Shown here: positions 8,628 to 17,981 of the stretch, in pieces
How positions within the stretch are numbered: position 1 is the first letter of the stretch
Layout of the letters: every line of letters starts with the position of its first letter
Program-made: the position numbers and the translations under genes
Notes under the pieces: generated by a model
What the model was told of the DNA's origin: nothing
What the model saw: only the letters and a program-made list of their open reading frames with translations
The model's database searches: none
Source: Haliea sp.
GTDB lineage: Bacteria; Pseudomonadota; Gammaproteobacteria; Pseudomonadales; Halieaceae
Reading direction: 5' to 3'
DNA length: 64,000 bases
NCBI GenBank assembly: GCA_024642245.1
Contig: JAHEBM010000014.1
Coordinates: 1 to 64,000 of the forward strand

Positions 8628-10509
8628 TCGTTTAAGGTCCTGCGTCGCCGTGGCTGCTGCTGCGCTTGTCCTGCTGCTGGCCGGCTGGGCCTACTGGCCG
8701 GGCCAATCGGGCCCTGCGCTGCTTGATGACCTGTCGAGTGTCATGGTGATAGGCGACTTGCATACCCACCCCGAACTCGCCTGGGATTATATTACCGGGG
8801 ACGCCTCGGGCCCGCTTGGCAGGCCGGTGTCCATCGCGAGTTTTGTGCTGGAGAAGCTGTTTCTCGATGGCAGCCTGGCGACCAGCAAGCAGATCAATAT
8901 TGCTCTGCACCTGTGCAATGGCGTACTGGTCATCTGGCTTTTCTGGTTGCTGTTTCGCCATATTGAGGTGCCGGGCTATCCGTGGCTGGCGCTTGTGCTC
9001 GGCGCGGGCTGGCTGCTTTCCCCACTGTTTGTCAGTACCGTTCTTTACGTGGTGCAGCGCATGGCGATGCTCAGTGCGTCGTTCATGCTGCTGGCCTGCA
9101 TTGCCTACACCTACTGGCGCTTGCGGCTGGCGCGACAGGCCTTTTCCGCTGCGCTGCTGGCGCCGGTGGCTATCTGTGTCCTGCTGGCGGTATTCGCCAA
9201 GGAAAATGCGGTGGTGGTCATACCGGTGCTGTTGTTGCTGGAGGCCCTGTGGTTCCAGTTTGCAGACGCAACCGGGCAGCCGATTCGCTGGTTGCGACGG
9301 ACAACGCTTTGGTTGATTGCCGCCGGGGCAGCGGGTCTGCTGCTGGTGCTTGTGCTGGATTACCAGGGCCTGGAGCAGGGTTTTACCCATCGCTATTTCA
9401 CCCTTGGGGAGCGCTTGCTGACCCAGGGCCGTATTGTCTGGGATTACGTGGGCCAGATGTATGCGCCGGATGTCCTGCGCATGGGCCTGTACCACGACGA
9501 TGTGGTTCTGTCGACGTCACTTTATCAACCGGGCTCCACCTTGTACGCGATAATCGGCTGGCTGGGTGTGCTGGCCTTGTGCACCGCTTTGTCGTTCCGG
9601 CGCTGGGGGCGTTACCCGGCTTTCGGGATTGCCTGGTTCCTGGTGGGGCACAGCGTTGAGTCCACGGTACTGCCGCTGGAGCTCTATTTTGAGCACCGCA
9701 ATTACTTTCCGGGGATTGGCCTGTTTTTGTTGCTGGGGACCCTGTTTGCCGCGGTGGCCAGGCGTTGGCCCCAGACTGCATCGCCACTGCTGGTATACCT
9801 TGCCTGCTATGTCCTGTGGTTGGCCAGCCTGACGGGTTCCCAGGTGCAAATCTGGTCCAGCCACCCATTACTTATTCTCAATCACCTCAACGCCCACCCT
9901 GATTCTTTCCGGGCTAATTCAGATATGGCCGTACAGATGGCGAATGTGGGGGAATTCGAGGCGGCGCAGGAGTACTCTGCCCGGGCATTCGCGGTGAGCA
10001 ACAACGTAGAGCGCAGTGGCGATCATGATATTCGCGACCTGGCCCTGGCCTGTATTGCCAACCGGCCTGTGGCACCGCGGCAGATTGAGCGGCTGGGTAC
10101 GGAAAACCCCGAACGTCCCTTCGGCTCGGTGGTGACTCTGCAGACCATGGTGCACCTGTTGCAGGATAATGCCTGCCCGGAATTTGACAGGGTGGGGTTT
10201 GCCAACCGCATGAGGGACATATTCCTGGCACAGGATTCGCCTGCCACGGCCTCTGCCAATATCTATCTCGGCCTGGCCCTGCTTGAGAATGTCATGCAGC
10301 GCTGGGGCAATGCGCTGGCGTATATCGACCTGTTCCTGCAGTCATCTCCCGAAAACGCCCAGGGGATGTTGATGAAGCTGCATTTTGCCACGGCATTGGG
10401 TAAAGTGAACGTCGCCGCAGCGGTCAGATCCCGGTTAATGCAGTTGCAGGAGCAGGGCAGCTTGACAGTGGGTGAGCAGCAAACACTGTCACTTTATCTG
10501 GAGAAATAA
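8620..10509 (+). CDS. Second GT-C-like membrane glycosyltransferase, paralogue of the preceding gene
   Basis: 629 residues, same architecture as its neighbour: about 12 hydrophobic spans, then a soluble helical C-terminal part. Shared motifs are YWPG near residue 25, the acidic pair Asp36-Asp37 (LLDDLSS), STVLYVVQRMAML, AKENAVVVIPVLLLLE, MGLYHDDVVLST and ESTVLPLELYFEHRNYFPG. Outside these motifs the sequences have diverged, so this is an old tandem duplication and probably two specificities, such as sequential sugar additions. The ATG at 8620 overlaps the previous gene's end, which implies coupled translation; the open frame starts 30 bases earlier inside that gene. Function is inferred from the family and from the GT2 gene behind it. 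Confidence 0.6.
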   Translation: MNNRLRSCVAVAAAALVLLLAGWAYWPGQSGPALLDDLSSVMVIGDLHTHPELAWDYITGDASGPLGRPVSIASFVLEKLFLDGSLATSKQINIALHLCNGVLVIWLFWLLFRHIEVPGYPWLALVLGAGWLLSPLFVSTVLYVVQRMAMLSASFMLLACIAYTYWRLRLARQAFSAALLAPVAICVLLAVFAKENAVVVIPVLLLLEALWFQFADATGQPIRWLRRTTLWLIAAGAAGLLLVLVLDYQGLEQGFTHRYFTLGERLLTQGRIVWDYVGQMYAPDVLRMGLYHDDVVLSTSLYQPGSTLYAIIGWLGVLALCTALSFRRWGRYPAFGIAWFLVGHSVESTVLPLELYFEHRNYFPGIGLFLLLGTLFAAVARRWPQTASPLLVYLACYVLWLASLTGSQVQIWSSHPLLILNHLNAHPDSFRANSDMAVQMANVGEFEAAQEYSARAFAVSNNVERSGDHDIRDLALACIANRPVAPRQIERLGTENPERPFGSVVTLQTMVHLLQDNACPEFDRVGFANRMRDIFLAQDSPATASANIYLGLALLENVMQRWGNALAYIDLFLQSSPENAQGMLMKLHFATALGKVNVAAAVRSRLMQLQEQGSLTVGEQQTLSLYLEK

Positions 10510-10513
10510 TAAC

Positions 10514-11386
10514 TTGGACTTTTCCATTGTCATTCCAGCCAAGAATGAAGAAGAGGGCCTGGCGAAATTCCTGCCCTCACTGCGTCAGCGCTACCCGGAA
10601 GTCGAAGTGATCGTGGTGAACGACGGCTCCAGCGACGGCACCGTGCAGGTCTGCGAGGCCCACGGGGTCAGGGTGGTTTCCCACCCCTACTCAAAGGGCA
10701 ACGGCGCCGCGATCAAGACCGGCGCCCGCGCTGCGAAAGGCGAATACATTGTTTTCATGGATGGGGATGGCCAGCACGACCCTGCGGATATCGAGCGCCT
10801 GCTCTATCGCGTGGAGGAGGGGTATGACCTGGTGGTAGGGGCCCGCAGCGGCCGGTCGTCCCAGGCTAATATTGCCCGCTGGAGCGCCAACAACTTCTAT
10901 AACCGACTCGCCGGCTGGATGGTGAATCGGGAGATAGCAGACCTCACCTCCGGTTTTCGCTGTGTTCACCGGCGCAAGTTCCTGGATTTTCTCTACCTGC
11001 TGCCGAACGGCTTCAGTTACCCGACGACATCAACCATGGCTTTTTTCCGGGCAGGCTACTCGGTGGGATTTGTGCCTATCGAGGTCTCCCCGCGCATGGG
11101 CAGCAGCCATATCAACCTGCTGCGCGACGGGGTGCGATTTTTCCTGATTATTTTCAAGATCGGCACGCTCTATTCGCCCTTGAAGGTGTACTTTCCCATT
11201 GCCGCGTTGATATCGGGACTGGGAATGATCAACTACGTTTACTCCGTAATGGCCAGTGGCAGCTTGCGTGTCACGAACATGTCGACCTTGATGATCCTGT
11301 CGGGCGTCATCGTGTTCCTGCTGGGCCTGCTGTCCGAGCAGCTCACCAACCTCCAGTACAAGGAGTCCGACGCGGGACAGAAGTAA
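10514..11386 (+). CDS. GT2 family glycosyltransferase, polyprenyl-phosphate sugar synthase-like, with two C-terminal membrane spans
   Basis: 290 residues from a TTG start. The GT-A domain begins FSIVIPAKNEEEG and has VVNDGSSDGT (nucleotide binding), the metal-binding FMDGDGQHDP (DxD type) and DLTSGFRCVHR, all typical of dolichyl/undecaprenyl-phosphate mannose or glucose synthases. Two hydrophobic helices near residues 222-270 would anchor it. The TTG at 10514 is preferred to an ATG at 10472 because GGAG at 10500-10503 is well spaced and the protein then begins as family members do; the longer form would overlap the previous gene with atypical sequence. In this operon it would load a sugar on undecaprenyl phosphate for the two GT-C-like enzymes, as DPM-type synthases do for GT-C enzymes. 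Confidence 0.8.
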   Translation: MDFSIVIPAKNEEEGLAKFLPSLRQRYPEVEVIVVNDGSSDGTVQVCEAHGVRVVSHPYSKGNGAAIKTGARAAKGEYIVFMDGDGQHDPADIERLLYRVEEGYDLVVGARSGRSSQANIARWSANNFYNRLAGWMVNREIADLTSGFRCVHRRKFLDFLYLLPNGFSYPTTSTMAFFRAGYSVGFVPIEVSPRMGSSHINLLRDGVRFFLIIFKIGTLYSPLKVYFPIAALISGLGMINYVYSVMASGSLRVTNMSTLMILSGVIVFLLGLLSEQLTNLQYKESDAGQK

Positions 11387-11411
11387 GCAGGCGAAATCCC
11401 GCGCCCGCGGG

Positions 11412-13592
11412 TCAGTTGCCAGGCCTGGCCTTGGCTTCCTTGCGTCGGGCGTGCAGTACCGGCTCGGTATACCCGCTGGGCTGCTCCCGCCCGAGGAAAA
11501 CCAGGTCACAGGCGGCCTGGAAGGCGATACTCTCACCAAACGCCGGCGCCATCGCCCGGTAAAGTGGGTCACCGGCGTTCTGCTGGTCCACCACCACTGC
11601 CATGCGTTGCAGGGTTTCGGTGACCTGGGTCTCGCTGCACACGCCGTGGCGCAGCCAGTTGGCGATATGCTGGCTCGAAATGCGCAGCGTGGCGCGGTCT
11701 TCCATCAAGCCCACGTGGTTGATATCCGGCACCTTGGAGCAACCCACCCCCTGGTCTATCCAGCGCACCACGTAGCCGAGAATACCCTGGGCATTGTTAT
11801 CCAGCTCCCGCTGGATCTCCTGCGCGCCCAGGCCAGAAGCTCCCTTGAGCGGGATGGTCAGTATGTCGTCGAGCGACGCCCGTGGGCGCTGCGTCAGCTG
11901 GGCCTGCCGGGCGGCAACGTCCACCTCGTGGTAGTGCATGGCGTGCAGGGTCGCCGCGGTGGGCGAGGGTACCCATGCGGTGCTGGCACCGGCCATGGGG
12001 TGAGCTATTTTGGCTTTCATCATTTCCGCCATCAGGTCCGGCATGGCCCACATGCCCTTGCCGATCTGCGCGCGTCCCAACAGACCGCAATGCAGGCCGA
12101 TGTCCACGTTCCAGTCTTCATAGGCGCTGATCCAGGGCTCCTGCTTCATCGCACCCTTCGGGGTAATGGCGCCGGCCTCCATGCTGGTATGTATCTCGTC
12201 GCCGGTGCGATCGAGGAAGCCGGTATTGATGAAAACCAGTCGCTGACGCGCTACGCGGATACATTCTTTCAGGTTGATCGTGGTTCGCCTCTCCTCGTCC
12301 ATGATGCCTACCTTCAGGGTGTGGCGTGTCAACCCGAGGGCATCCTCGATCCGGTCGAACAGGGCGCAGGTGAAGGCCACCTCGTCGGGGCCGTGCATCT
12401 TGGGCTTGACGATATACACGCTGCCCTTGCGTGAATTGCGGTTGTCGTCGCTGCCTTTGCGAAGATCATGCATGGCGATAAGGGCGGTAAACATACCGTC
12501 CATAATGCCTTCGGGGATTTCATCGCCCCGGCTGTCCAGGATGGCGCCGTTCGTCATCAGGTGGCCGACGTTGCGCACGAACATCAGGCTCCTGCCCGGC
12601 AGCACGAGGTCACCACCAGCGGCGGCGGTAAAGACCCGGTCGTGATTCAGGTGACGGGTCAGGGACTTGCCGCCTTTTTCGAAAGTGTCGGCCAGATCGC
12701 CGCGCATCAGTCCCAGCCAGTTGCGGTAGACGATGGTCTTGTCTTGCGCGTCCACCGCCGCCACCGAATCCTCGCAATCCTGGATGGTGGTCAGTGCCGC
12801 TTCCAGCACCAGGTCCTTTACCCCGGCCGCATCGGTGGCACCAATGGGGCTGCCGGGGTCGATCTGGATTTCGACATGCAGTCCGTTGTGGCGCAGTAAA
12901 ATACTTGTGGGCGAGTCCGGTTCCCCGGTGTAGCCGCAAAATTGCTCCGGGTCGGCGAGAGATCCGATCTGGCCATCCGCGAGCACGACCTGCAGCCTGG
13001 CCGCGACCACGCTGTAGGACCTGGCCTGGCCGTGGCTACCGGTAGACAAGGAAAAGTGGCGGTCGAGAAAATCGCGGCCATAGGCAATCACCCTGGCGCC
13101 GCGTACCGGGTTATAGGGGCCGGCGCGCTGGGCGCCGTCGTCCTGGGGGACCACATCAGTGCCGTAAAGCGCGTCGTAAAGGCTACCCCAGCGAGCGTTG
13201 GCGGCGTTCAGGGCATAGCGTGCATTCATGACGGGAACGACCAGCTGGGGCCCGGCCAGTGTGGCGACCTCCGCGTCAACGTTCTCGGTGCTGATAGAAA
13301 AATCGCCGCCCTCTGGCAGCAGGTAGCCAATATCCGCCAGGAATGCCTTGTAGGCAGCGCGGTCGTATCCCTGGCCCGGGTTGGCCCGGTGCCAGGCGTC
13401 GATTTTCGCCTGTAGATCCTCGCGGGTTTGCAGCAGGGCGCGATTGCGCGGCCCCAGGTCTTCCACGATGGCTTCCAGCGCCTGCCAGAAATGCGCCGGG
13501 TCAACGCCTGTACCCGGGGTGATCTCGTCTTCAAGGAGGGTGCAAAGAACAGGTGCGATCTGCAGGCCGCCGCGCTGGATGCGATCAGTCAT
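11412..13592 (-). CDS. glcB: Malate synthase G
   Basis: 726 residues, the length of the monomeric G isoform (about 723). It condenses glyoxylate with acetyl-CoA to malate, completing the glyoxylate shunt or glycolate use. The core contains [17 protein letters not shown], the glyoxylate/Mg-binding region with MHGPDEVAF and [17 protein letters not shown], and [13 protein letters not shown]; the C-terminal catalytic cap is intact. Isocitrate lyase and glycolate oxidase genes are not in the window. The gene lies 155 bases downstream of the lysR gene on the same strand; the gap holds AT-rich sequence near 13665-13695 that could be its promoter. It converges with the GT2 gene. Confidence 0.97.
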   Translation of the reverse strand: MTDRIQRGGLQIAPVLCTLLEDEITPGTGVDPAHFWQALEAIVEDLGPRNRALLQTREDLQAKIDAWHRANPGQGYDRAAYKAFLADIGYLLPEGGDFSISTENVDAEVATLAGPQLVVPVMNARYALNAANARWGSLYDALYGTDVVPQDDGAQRAGPYNPVRGARVIAYGRDFLDRHFSLSTGSHGQARSYSVVAARLQVVLADGQIGSLADPEQFCGYTGEPDSPTSILLRHNGLHVEIQIDPGSPIGATDAAGVKDLVLEAALTTIQDCEDSVAAVDAQDKTIVYRNWLGLMRGDLADTFEKGGKSLTRHLNHDRVFTAAAGGDLVLPGRSLMFVRNVGHLMTNGAILDSRGDEIPEGIMDGMFTALIAMHDLRKGSDDNRNSRKGSVYIVKPKMHGPDEVAFTCALFDRIEDALGLTRHTLKVGIMDEERRTTINLKECIRVARQRLVFINTGFLDRTGDEIHTSMEAGAITPKGAMKQEPWISAYEDWNVDIGLHCGLLGRAQIGKGMWAMPDLMAEMMKAKIAHPMAGASTAWVPSPTAATLHAMHYHEVDVAARQAQLTQRPRASLDDILTIPLKGASGLGAQEIQRELDNNAQGILGYVVRWIDQGVGCSKVPDINHVGLMEDRATLRISSQHIANWLRHGVCSETQVTETLQRMAVVVDQQNAGDPLYRAMAPAFGESIAFQAACDLVFLGREQPSGYTEPVLHARRKEAKARPGN

Positions 13593-13747
13593 CGTGAGAA
13601 TCCTTCTGGCAATGGGACGGCGAACCGGGGCGCCGCGTAAACAGCAGAGTCTAGGGCGAGGACCTTAATTTAGCTAATTTATCGTTTTTATCATCGGCAT
13701 TCCGGCTGTGAATATTGATGAGTGCATGGCCTGGCCAGGCCCACATC

Positions 13748-14722
13748 TCAGGGGGTGGGTGCCTTGTCGTCCAGCTCGCGGGCGGTGTCCGCGATGAGTT
13801 TTCGCAGCCAGCGGTTGGCGGGATTGTGCTGCAATAGCGGACTCCAGGCCATTTTCAGCTCCAGCGGGGGGATTTCCAGCGGCGGTTCCCGCAGCACGAC
13901 CCGCGGGTTGGCGCGCTTGAGCAGGGCGGCCCGGGTGGGCAGGGTGACAATCAGGTCATTCTGCTCGGCCAGGGTCATGGCCGCCTGGTAGTGGCGGGTA
14001 AAAACCCGTATCTGGCGCTTTTTTCCCAGCTTGTTCAGCGCCAGGTCAACCCAGCCAAGGCGCTGGACATCATCGGGGTTCACGCCCACCCCGACGCCCA
14101 TACCGGTCTTGCTCACCCAGACGTGGTTGGCCTTGAGGTAGTTTTCCAGGGTGAAGTCCTCCAGCACCGGGTTTTCAGGGCTCAGTACACAGGTGAAGGT
14201 ATCGTTCCACAGGTGGATCTGGTGGAAGGACTGGGGCATGGAATCGAAGCGATTGATCACCATGTCCACTTTGCCGCGCTCCACATCCAGGAAGCTGACA
14301 TCGCTTGGTGTCATGATATCCAGGGTCAGGCCGGGGGCGAGGGTGCGCAGTTTGCCCAGAACCCCGGGAAACAAGGTGGATTCCGCGTAATCGCTGGCCA
14401 TGATGCGAAATACCCGCTGAGCGTTCCTGGCATCGAACTCCGAGCGCGGCTGCACCGCCCGATCGATCTTGCTCAGTACCTCGCGCACAATCGGCTCCAG
14501 TTCCAGAGCGCGCTCTGTCGGGGTCATACCCTCGCTGGTCCGGACCAGCAGGGGATCATCGAACAACTCCCGCAGGCGCCGCAGCCCGTTGCTCATAGCC
14601 GGCTGGGACAGGTTGAGCTGGTTGGCGGCCTGGGTGACGTTGCGCTCGCGCAGCAGTGCATCCAGGTAAACCAGCAGATTCAGGTCGACACGATTGATGT
14701 TCAAGGCCGGCTCCGTATTCAC
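13748..14722 (-). CDS. LysR-family transcriptional regulator (NodD/NahR-like subgroup)
   Basis: 324 residues. The N-terminal winged helix-turn-helix (about residues 10-70) includes DLNLLVYLDALLRERNVTQA and LSQPAMSNGLRRLRELFDD, wording typical of the NodD/NahR/LinR subgroup. A two-lobed substrate-binding domain follows to the end. LysR proteins bind an aromatic or organic-acid coinducer and act as tetramers. The target is not clear: the neighbours are glcB downstream on the same strand and rraA divergent, with a 158-base AT-rich gap at 14723-14880 where it might act. A 14-base palindrome (GGCCTGGCCAGGCC, 13728-13741) lies just after the stop but has no T tract. Confidence 0.88.
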   Translation of the reverse strand: MNTEPALNINRVDLNLLVYLDALLRERNVTQAANQLNLSQPAMSNGLRRLRELFDDPLLVRTSEGMTPTERALELEPIVREVLSKIDRAVQPRSEFDARNAQRVFRIMASDYAESTLFPGVLGKLRTLAPGLTLDIMTPSDVSFLDVERGKVDMVINRFDSMPQSFHQIHLWNDTFTCVLSPENPVLEDFTLENYLKANHVWVSKTGMGVGVGVNPDDVQRLGWVDLALNKLGKKRQIRVFTRHYQAAMTLAEQNDLIVTLPTRAALLKRANPRVVLREPPLEIPPLELKMAWSPLLQHNPANRWLRKLIADTARELDDKAPTP

Positions 14723-14880
14723 TCGGCGAATGGTGAGAATATTACCTATTGATCAGGGAAATTATACCCCGCTGACTGATATAGTGCCGCCTAATTATTG
14801 GTACGTTCGGAGGCCAGCGCTACACTGGCATTGCCAACGACCTTGATAGCGGGGACCCCGCGGACCCGGGGATAGGACCT

Positions 14881-15360
14881 ATGACGACAATCTCTACGCC
14901 CGACCTGACAGACGCCCATCCTGATGCGGCCGCCATAGAGCTGCAGTTCCACAACTTTGGCTCCATCAGGCAATTTGGCGGGCCGGCGGTGACGATCAAG
15001 TGCCATGAAGACAATTCCCTGGTGAAACAGTGCGTTGGCGAGCCCGGACAGGGGCGCGTGATCGTCGTGGATGGCGGTGGTTCACTGCGCCGAGCACTGC
15101 TGGGCGATATGCTGGCCCAAGAGGCCGCGGCCAACGGCTGGGCCGGCCTGGTGATCAATGGCGCGGTTCGCGACGTGGATGAAATCGCCGCAACGGCGAT
15201 AGGCGTCCAGGCCCTGGGGCGCTGCGCGCTGAAAACGCAAAAGCTCGGGGTGGGACAGCGGGACGTGGTGATCGCTTTTGGCGGCGTCACCATTGCCCCG
15301 GGCGATTTCGTCTATGCGGACAACAATGGGGTGATCGTAAGCAAACGCGCCCTGTTATAG
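14881..15360 (+). CDS. rraA: RraA, ribonuclease E activity regulator
   Basis: 159 residues, close to E. coli RraA (161). RraA binds RNase E and inhibits RNA degradation. Characteristic segments are [53 protein letters not shown] and [19 protein letters not shown]. The whole family fold (RraA/menG-like) also includes 4-hydroxy-4-methyl-2-oxoglutarate aldolases; the short length and the NFGG-type start favour the RNase E regulator. It is divergent from lysR and converges with nadC. Confidence 0.92.
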   Translation: MTTISTPDLTDAHPDAAAIELQFHNFGSIRQFGGPAVTIKCHEDNSLVKQCVGEPGQGRVIVVDGGGSLRRALLGDMLAQEAAANGWAGLVINGAVRDVDEIAATAIGVQALGRCALKTQKLGVGQRDVVIAFGGVTIAPGDFVYADNNGVIVSKRALL

Positions 15361-15369
15361 CCTGCGCAA

Positions 15370-16224
15370 CTACAGCAGGCGCATCGATAAATCCAGCGCC
15401 TTGCAGTCCTTGGTCAAAGCGCCGATGGAAATGTAATCGACACCGGTAGTTGCAATCGGCCTGAGGGTTTGCTCCGTCACATTGCCCGAAGCTTCCAGTT
15501 CGACACGACCGCCGCTGAGTGCGACCGCGCTGGCCATCTGCTCCAGCGAAAAATTATCCAGCATCACCCTGTCGCAGCCCGCTGCCAGCGCCTGCTCCAG
15601 TTCGTCGAGGCTTTCAACCTCCACTTCAATGGGCTTGCCCGGCGCATACTGCCGTGCCGCACTCACCGCCTGGGCGATGCCGCCGGCAGCGTGGATATGG
15701 TTCTCCTTGATCAGGAAGGCGTCGAACAAGCCGATACGGTGGTTGTAGCAACCGCCGCAACTCACCGCGTATTTCTGGGCAACGCGCAGGCCGGGAATTG
15801 TTTTGCGTGTGTCCAGCAGCCTGACGCCAGTGCCCGCAACCAGTGCCGCATAACGCTGGCAGGTCGTTGCGGTACCGCAAAGCAACTGCAGGAAATTAAG
15901 GGCACAGCGCTCGCCGGTCAGCAGTGCACGGGCCGGGCCGGCGACCGAGAAAAGCTCGTCACCGGCACCGATACTCTCCCCGTCCTGGGCCCGCCAGCTG
16001 ACCTTGATTGACGGGTCCAGTTCACGGAAAACCGCATCGACCCAGGCCTGTCCACACAGTACCCCTTCCTCGCGGGTGATCACCCTGGCCCGGGCGCCGG
16101 ATCCGGCTGGAATCAGTGCGGCGGTGATATCGCCGCTGCCCACATCCTCGGCCAGTGCGGCGCGAACGTTGGCAAGGATATCCTCCTGGCGTGGCTGGAA
16201 TCTCTGTGGTTTTTGCTGGTTCAT
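15370..16224 (-). CDS. nadC: Quinolinate phosphoribosyltransferase (nicotinate-nucleotide pyrophosphorylase)
   Basis: 284 residues. NadC makes nicotinate mononucleotide from quinolinate and PRPP in de novo NAD synthesis. Diagnostic parts are [16 protein letters not shown] near the start, [31 protein letters not shown], the Lys/His pair in [21 protein letters not shown] and [19 protein letters not shown]. The ATG at 16224 gives MNQQKPQRF; a GTG three codons upstream is possible. The gene is divergent from ampD with a 106-base gap, the same neighbour pair as in E. coli (nadC next to ampD). Confidence 0.96.
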   Translation of the reverse strand: MNQQKPQRFQPRQEDILANVRAALAEDVGSGDITAALIPAGSGARARVITREEGVLCGQAWVDAVFRELDPSIKVSWRAQDGESIGAGDELFSVAGPARALLTGERCALNFLQLLCGTATTCQRYAALVAGTGVRLLDTRKTIPGLRVAQKYAVSCGGCYNHRIGLFDAFLIKENHIHAAGGIAQAVSAARQYAPGKPIEVEVESLDELEQALAAGCDRVMLDNFSLEQMASAVALSGGRVELEASGNVTEQTLRPIATTGVDYISIGALTKDCKALDLSMRLL

Positions 16225-16330
16225 CTGATACACACGGCGTTGAAGAGGGGGCGATTGTAGCAGTTAGCGCAGCAGCCTGTTAATCCACCGGAACATTGAG
16301 TGTACCGACGGCTCTCGACTATCATGGCGT

Positions 16331-16921
16331 ATGTCAGAAACTATCCGAAGCAGGACCTTTACCCTCAGTGAGGGCTGGCTACAAGAGGCGCGAAAACTGC
16401 CTTCGCCCAACTTTGGCCCGCGCCCCGGGGGTTTTGAGCCCGAACTGTTGGTGATCCATAATATCTCACTGCCGCCGGGCCAGTACGGCGGTGATTGCAT
16501 CGAGCGCTTGTTTACCAATTGCCTGGACTGGGATGAGCATCCGTTTTTTAACGAAATTCGCGGTGCACAGGTTTCGGCGCACTTGCTTGTCCGGCGCTGT
16601 GGTGAGGTTGTGCAATTTGTCGACCTGCGCGATCGCGCCTGGCACGCCGGACAGTCCTGCTTTGCCGGGCGGGACAATTGCAACGATTTCAGTATCGGTG
16701 TCGAGCTGGAGGGAACCGACAATGAAGCTTACACTGAGGTACAGTACGAGATCCTGGCGGCGATCAGCTATACGCTGCTTGCCCACTTCGGCAAAATGGA
16801 CCCCGGCAGCATAGTTGGCCACAGCGATATCGCCCCGGGGCGAAAAACAGATCCGGGTCCGGCTTTTGACTGGGAGAAGTATCGCAGCATGTTGGCTGCC
16901 GCGGGCCACAGGTCCCGTTAA
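16331..16921 (+). CDS. ampD: AmpD, 1,6-anhydro-N-acetylmuramyl-L-alanine amidase
   Basis: 196 residues. AmpD is a cytoplasmic zinc amidase that cleaves the peptide from 1,6-anhydroMurNAc in peptidoglycan recycling; its loss derepresses AmpC-type beta-lactamases in species with AmpR. The amidase_2 fold shows the zinc ligands in VIHNISLPPGQYGG, in VGHSDIAPGRKTDPG (His and Asp), and the SIGVELEG core. Start ATG at 16331. It is followed after 79 bases by ampE, the usual partner. No ampR/ampC pair is visible in the window. Confidence 0.95.
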   Translation: MSETIRSRTFTLSEGWLQEARKLPSPNFGPRPGGFEPELLVIHNISLPPGQYGGDCIERLFTNCLDWDEHPFFNEIRGAQVSAHLLVRRCGEVVQFVDLRDRAWHAGQSCFAGRDNCNDFSIGVELEGTDNEAYTEVQYEILAAISYTLLAHFGKMDPGSIVGHSDIAPGRKTDPGPAFDWEKYRSMLAAAGHRSR

Positions 16922-17000
16922 TACTATTCGTGTTGGCCCGGACGTGCCGGAAGTTGAGACATAACAAGCGCCACTCGGGGCGTGAGGAGAGTGGTTCGCA

Positions 17001-17852
17001 ATGATGTTTCTCGCAATAATTGCCGCTGTGCTGCTACTGCAGGCCTGGGGTTCAGCTGAGCGCCTGCATTACGATGCCTGGTTTGCCAGTTGGCGTTTCC
17101 GGGTTTCGTCCTGGAATCTTTCGGGTGGTGTCAGCCTGCTCCTGTTGGTGTTGTTGCCGAGCCTGCTGCTTGTGTTACTCCTGGGCATGCTAGAACCGAT
17201 ATTGTTTGGCCTGTTGTGGCTGCCCCTGGCGGTGGTGGTGTTGCTGTACTCATTCGGCAGGGGCGATTTCCAGGCGTCCATGGGTCGCTATCGGGGCCAC
17301 GTTTACGGCGGCGACTTCGAGGGGGCCTACCTTGCTGCCAGTGAGGATTTTGGCTGGGATGATTCCAGTGATTCGCCCGATACAGCGCTGGAAGTGCACG
17401 CGATGATCCAGCAGGCGCTGTTGTACGAGGGTTTGCAACGCTGGTTCAGCGTGTTGTTTTATTTTGTCTTGCTGGGCCCTGCCGGCGCCCTGGCCTATCG
17501 CTTATTGCAATTGTCCCGGGATGATTTCGAGCCGGTGCTGGCCCGGCGCTGCTTGTTCCTGATGGACTGGTTGCCGGCACGTTTACTGGCGGCCACTTTT
17601 GGCCTCACCGGCGATTTTATTGGCAGCCGCGATAAATTGCTGGCCGGGATACAGGATACGGCAGCGGACGCCGGCGATGTGTTGTATTCCGTTGGTATCG
17701 CAGCCCTGGGTTCCGATGCTTCAAGTCCTTCCGGGGAGGACGCGGTGTTTGGTCCCGAGGCGGCGGCACAGAACCGGGAGTTCGACGCGCTGTTGTCACG
17801 CAGCGCTGTTTGCTGGATTGTGGCCCTGTCACTGCTCGTCCTGCTGTTTTAG
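17001..17852 (+). CDS. ampE: AmpE, inner-membrane regulatory signalling protein
   Basis: 283 residues, the length of E. coli AmpE (284). Four hydrophobic regions are seen: the N-terminus, residues about 45-80 with long Leu/Val runs, about 150-168 (FSVLFYFVLLGPAGALAYRL), and the C-terminal span. AmpE is related to CobD/CbiB-type membrane proteins; its exact role next to AmpD is still poorly defined. Two adjacent ATG codons (17001, 17004) could be the start. It has the expected ampD-ampE order. A strong palindrome follows the stop at 17861-17882. Confidence 0.92.
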   Translation: MMFLAIIAAVLLLQAWGSAERLHYDAWFASWRFRVSSWNLSGGVSLLLLVLLPSLLLVLLLGMLEPILFGLLWLPLAVVVLLYSFGRGDFQASMGRYRGHVYGGDFEGAYLAASEDFGWDDSSDSPDTALEVHAMIQQALLYEGLQRWFSVLFYFVLLGPAGALAYRLLQLSRDDFEPVLARRCLFLMDWLPARLLAATFGLTGDFIGSRDKLLAGIQDTAADAGDVLYSVGIAALGSDASSPSGEDAVFGPEAAAQNREFDALLSRSAVCWIVALSLLVLLF

Positions 17853-17860
17853 CGATAGTC

Positions 17861-17882
17861 GCTGTCCCGGATCCGGGACAGC
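17861..17882. repeat. Perfect 22-base palindrome downstream of ampE
   Basis: GCTGTCCCG-GATC-CGGGACAGC is a fully complementary nine-base-pair stem with a four-base loop, eight bases after the ampE stop. In RNA it is a very stable hairpin and probably marks the 3' end of the ampDE transcript. There is no T run on either side (AAAATT follows), so it is not a standard intrinsic terminator. Confidence 0.5.
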
Positions 17883-17981
17883 AAAATTCCCACCAGCTGC
17901 TAAGCTTTTCGTCAGGTAGTACGCGACCTGGGCGCCGGCACTTGCGCCGCTGCGAACCAGGCCAGTGGAATTGACCCAAAT

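Noticed and set aside
10472-10513. ATG start for the GT2 gene 42 bases upstream
   Set aside because: The added residues (SSKHCHFIWRNNN) are unlike the family and overlap the preceding gene; the TTG at 10514 has a better ribosome site.
11398-11411. GC hairpin CCCGC-GCCC-GCGGG between the GT2 gene and glcB
   Set aside because: Short stem with no T tract; overlaps the glcB stop region and may be chance in GC-rich DNA.
11451-12434. 327-codon open frame antisense to malate synthase
   Set aside because: Shadow frame; His/Gln-rich translation, while the minus-strand gene is fully conserved.
13728-13741. Palindrome GGCCTGGCCAGGCC after the lysR stop
   Set aside because: No T tract and no second copy seen nearby; could be chance.
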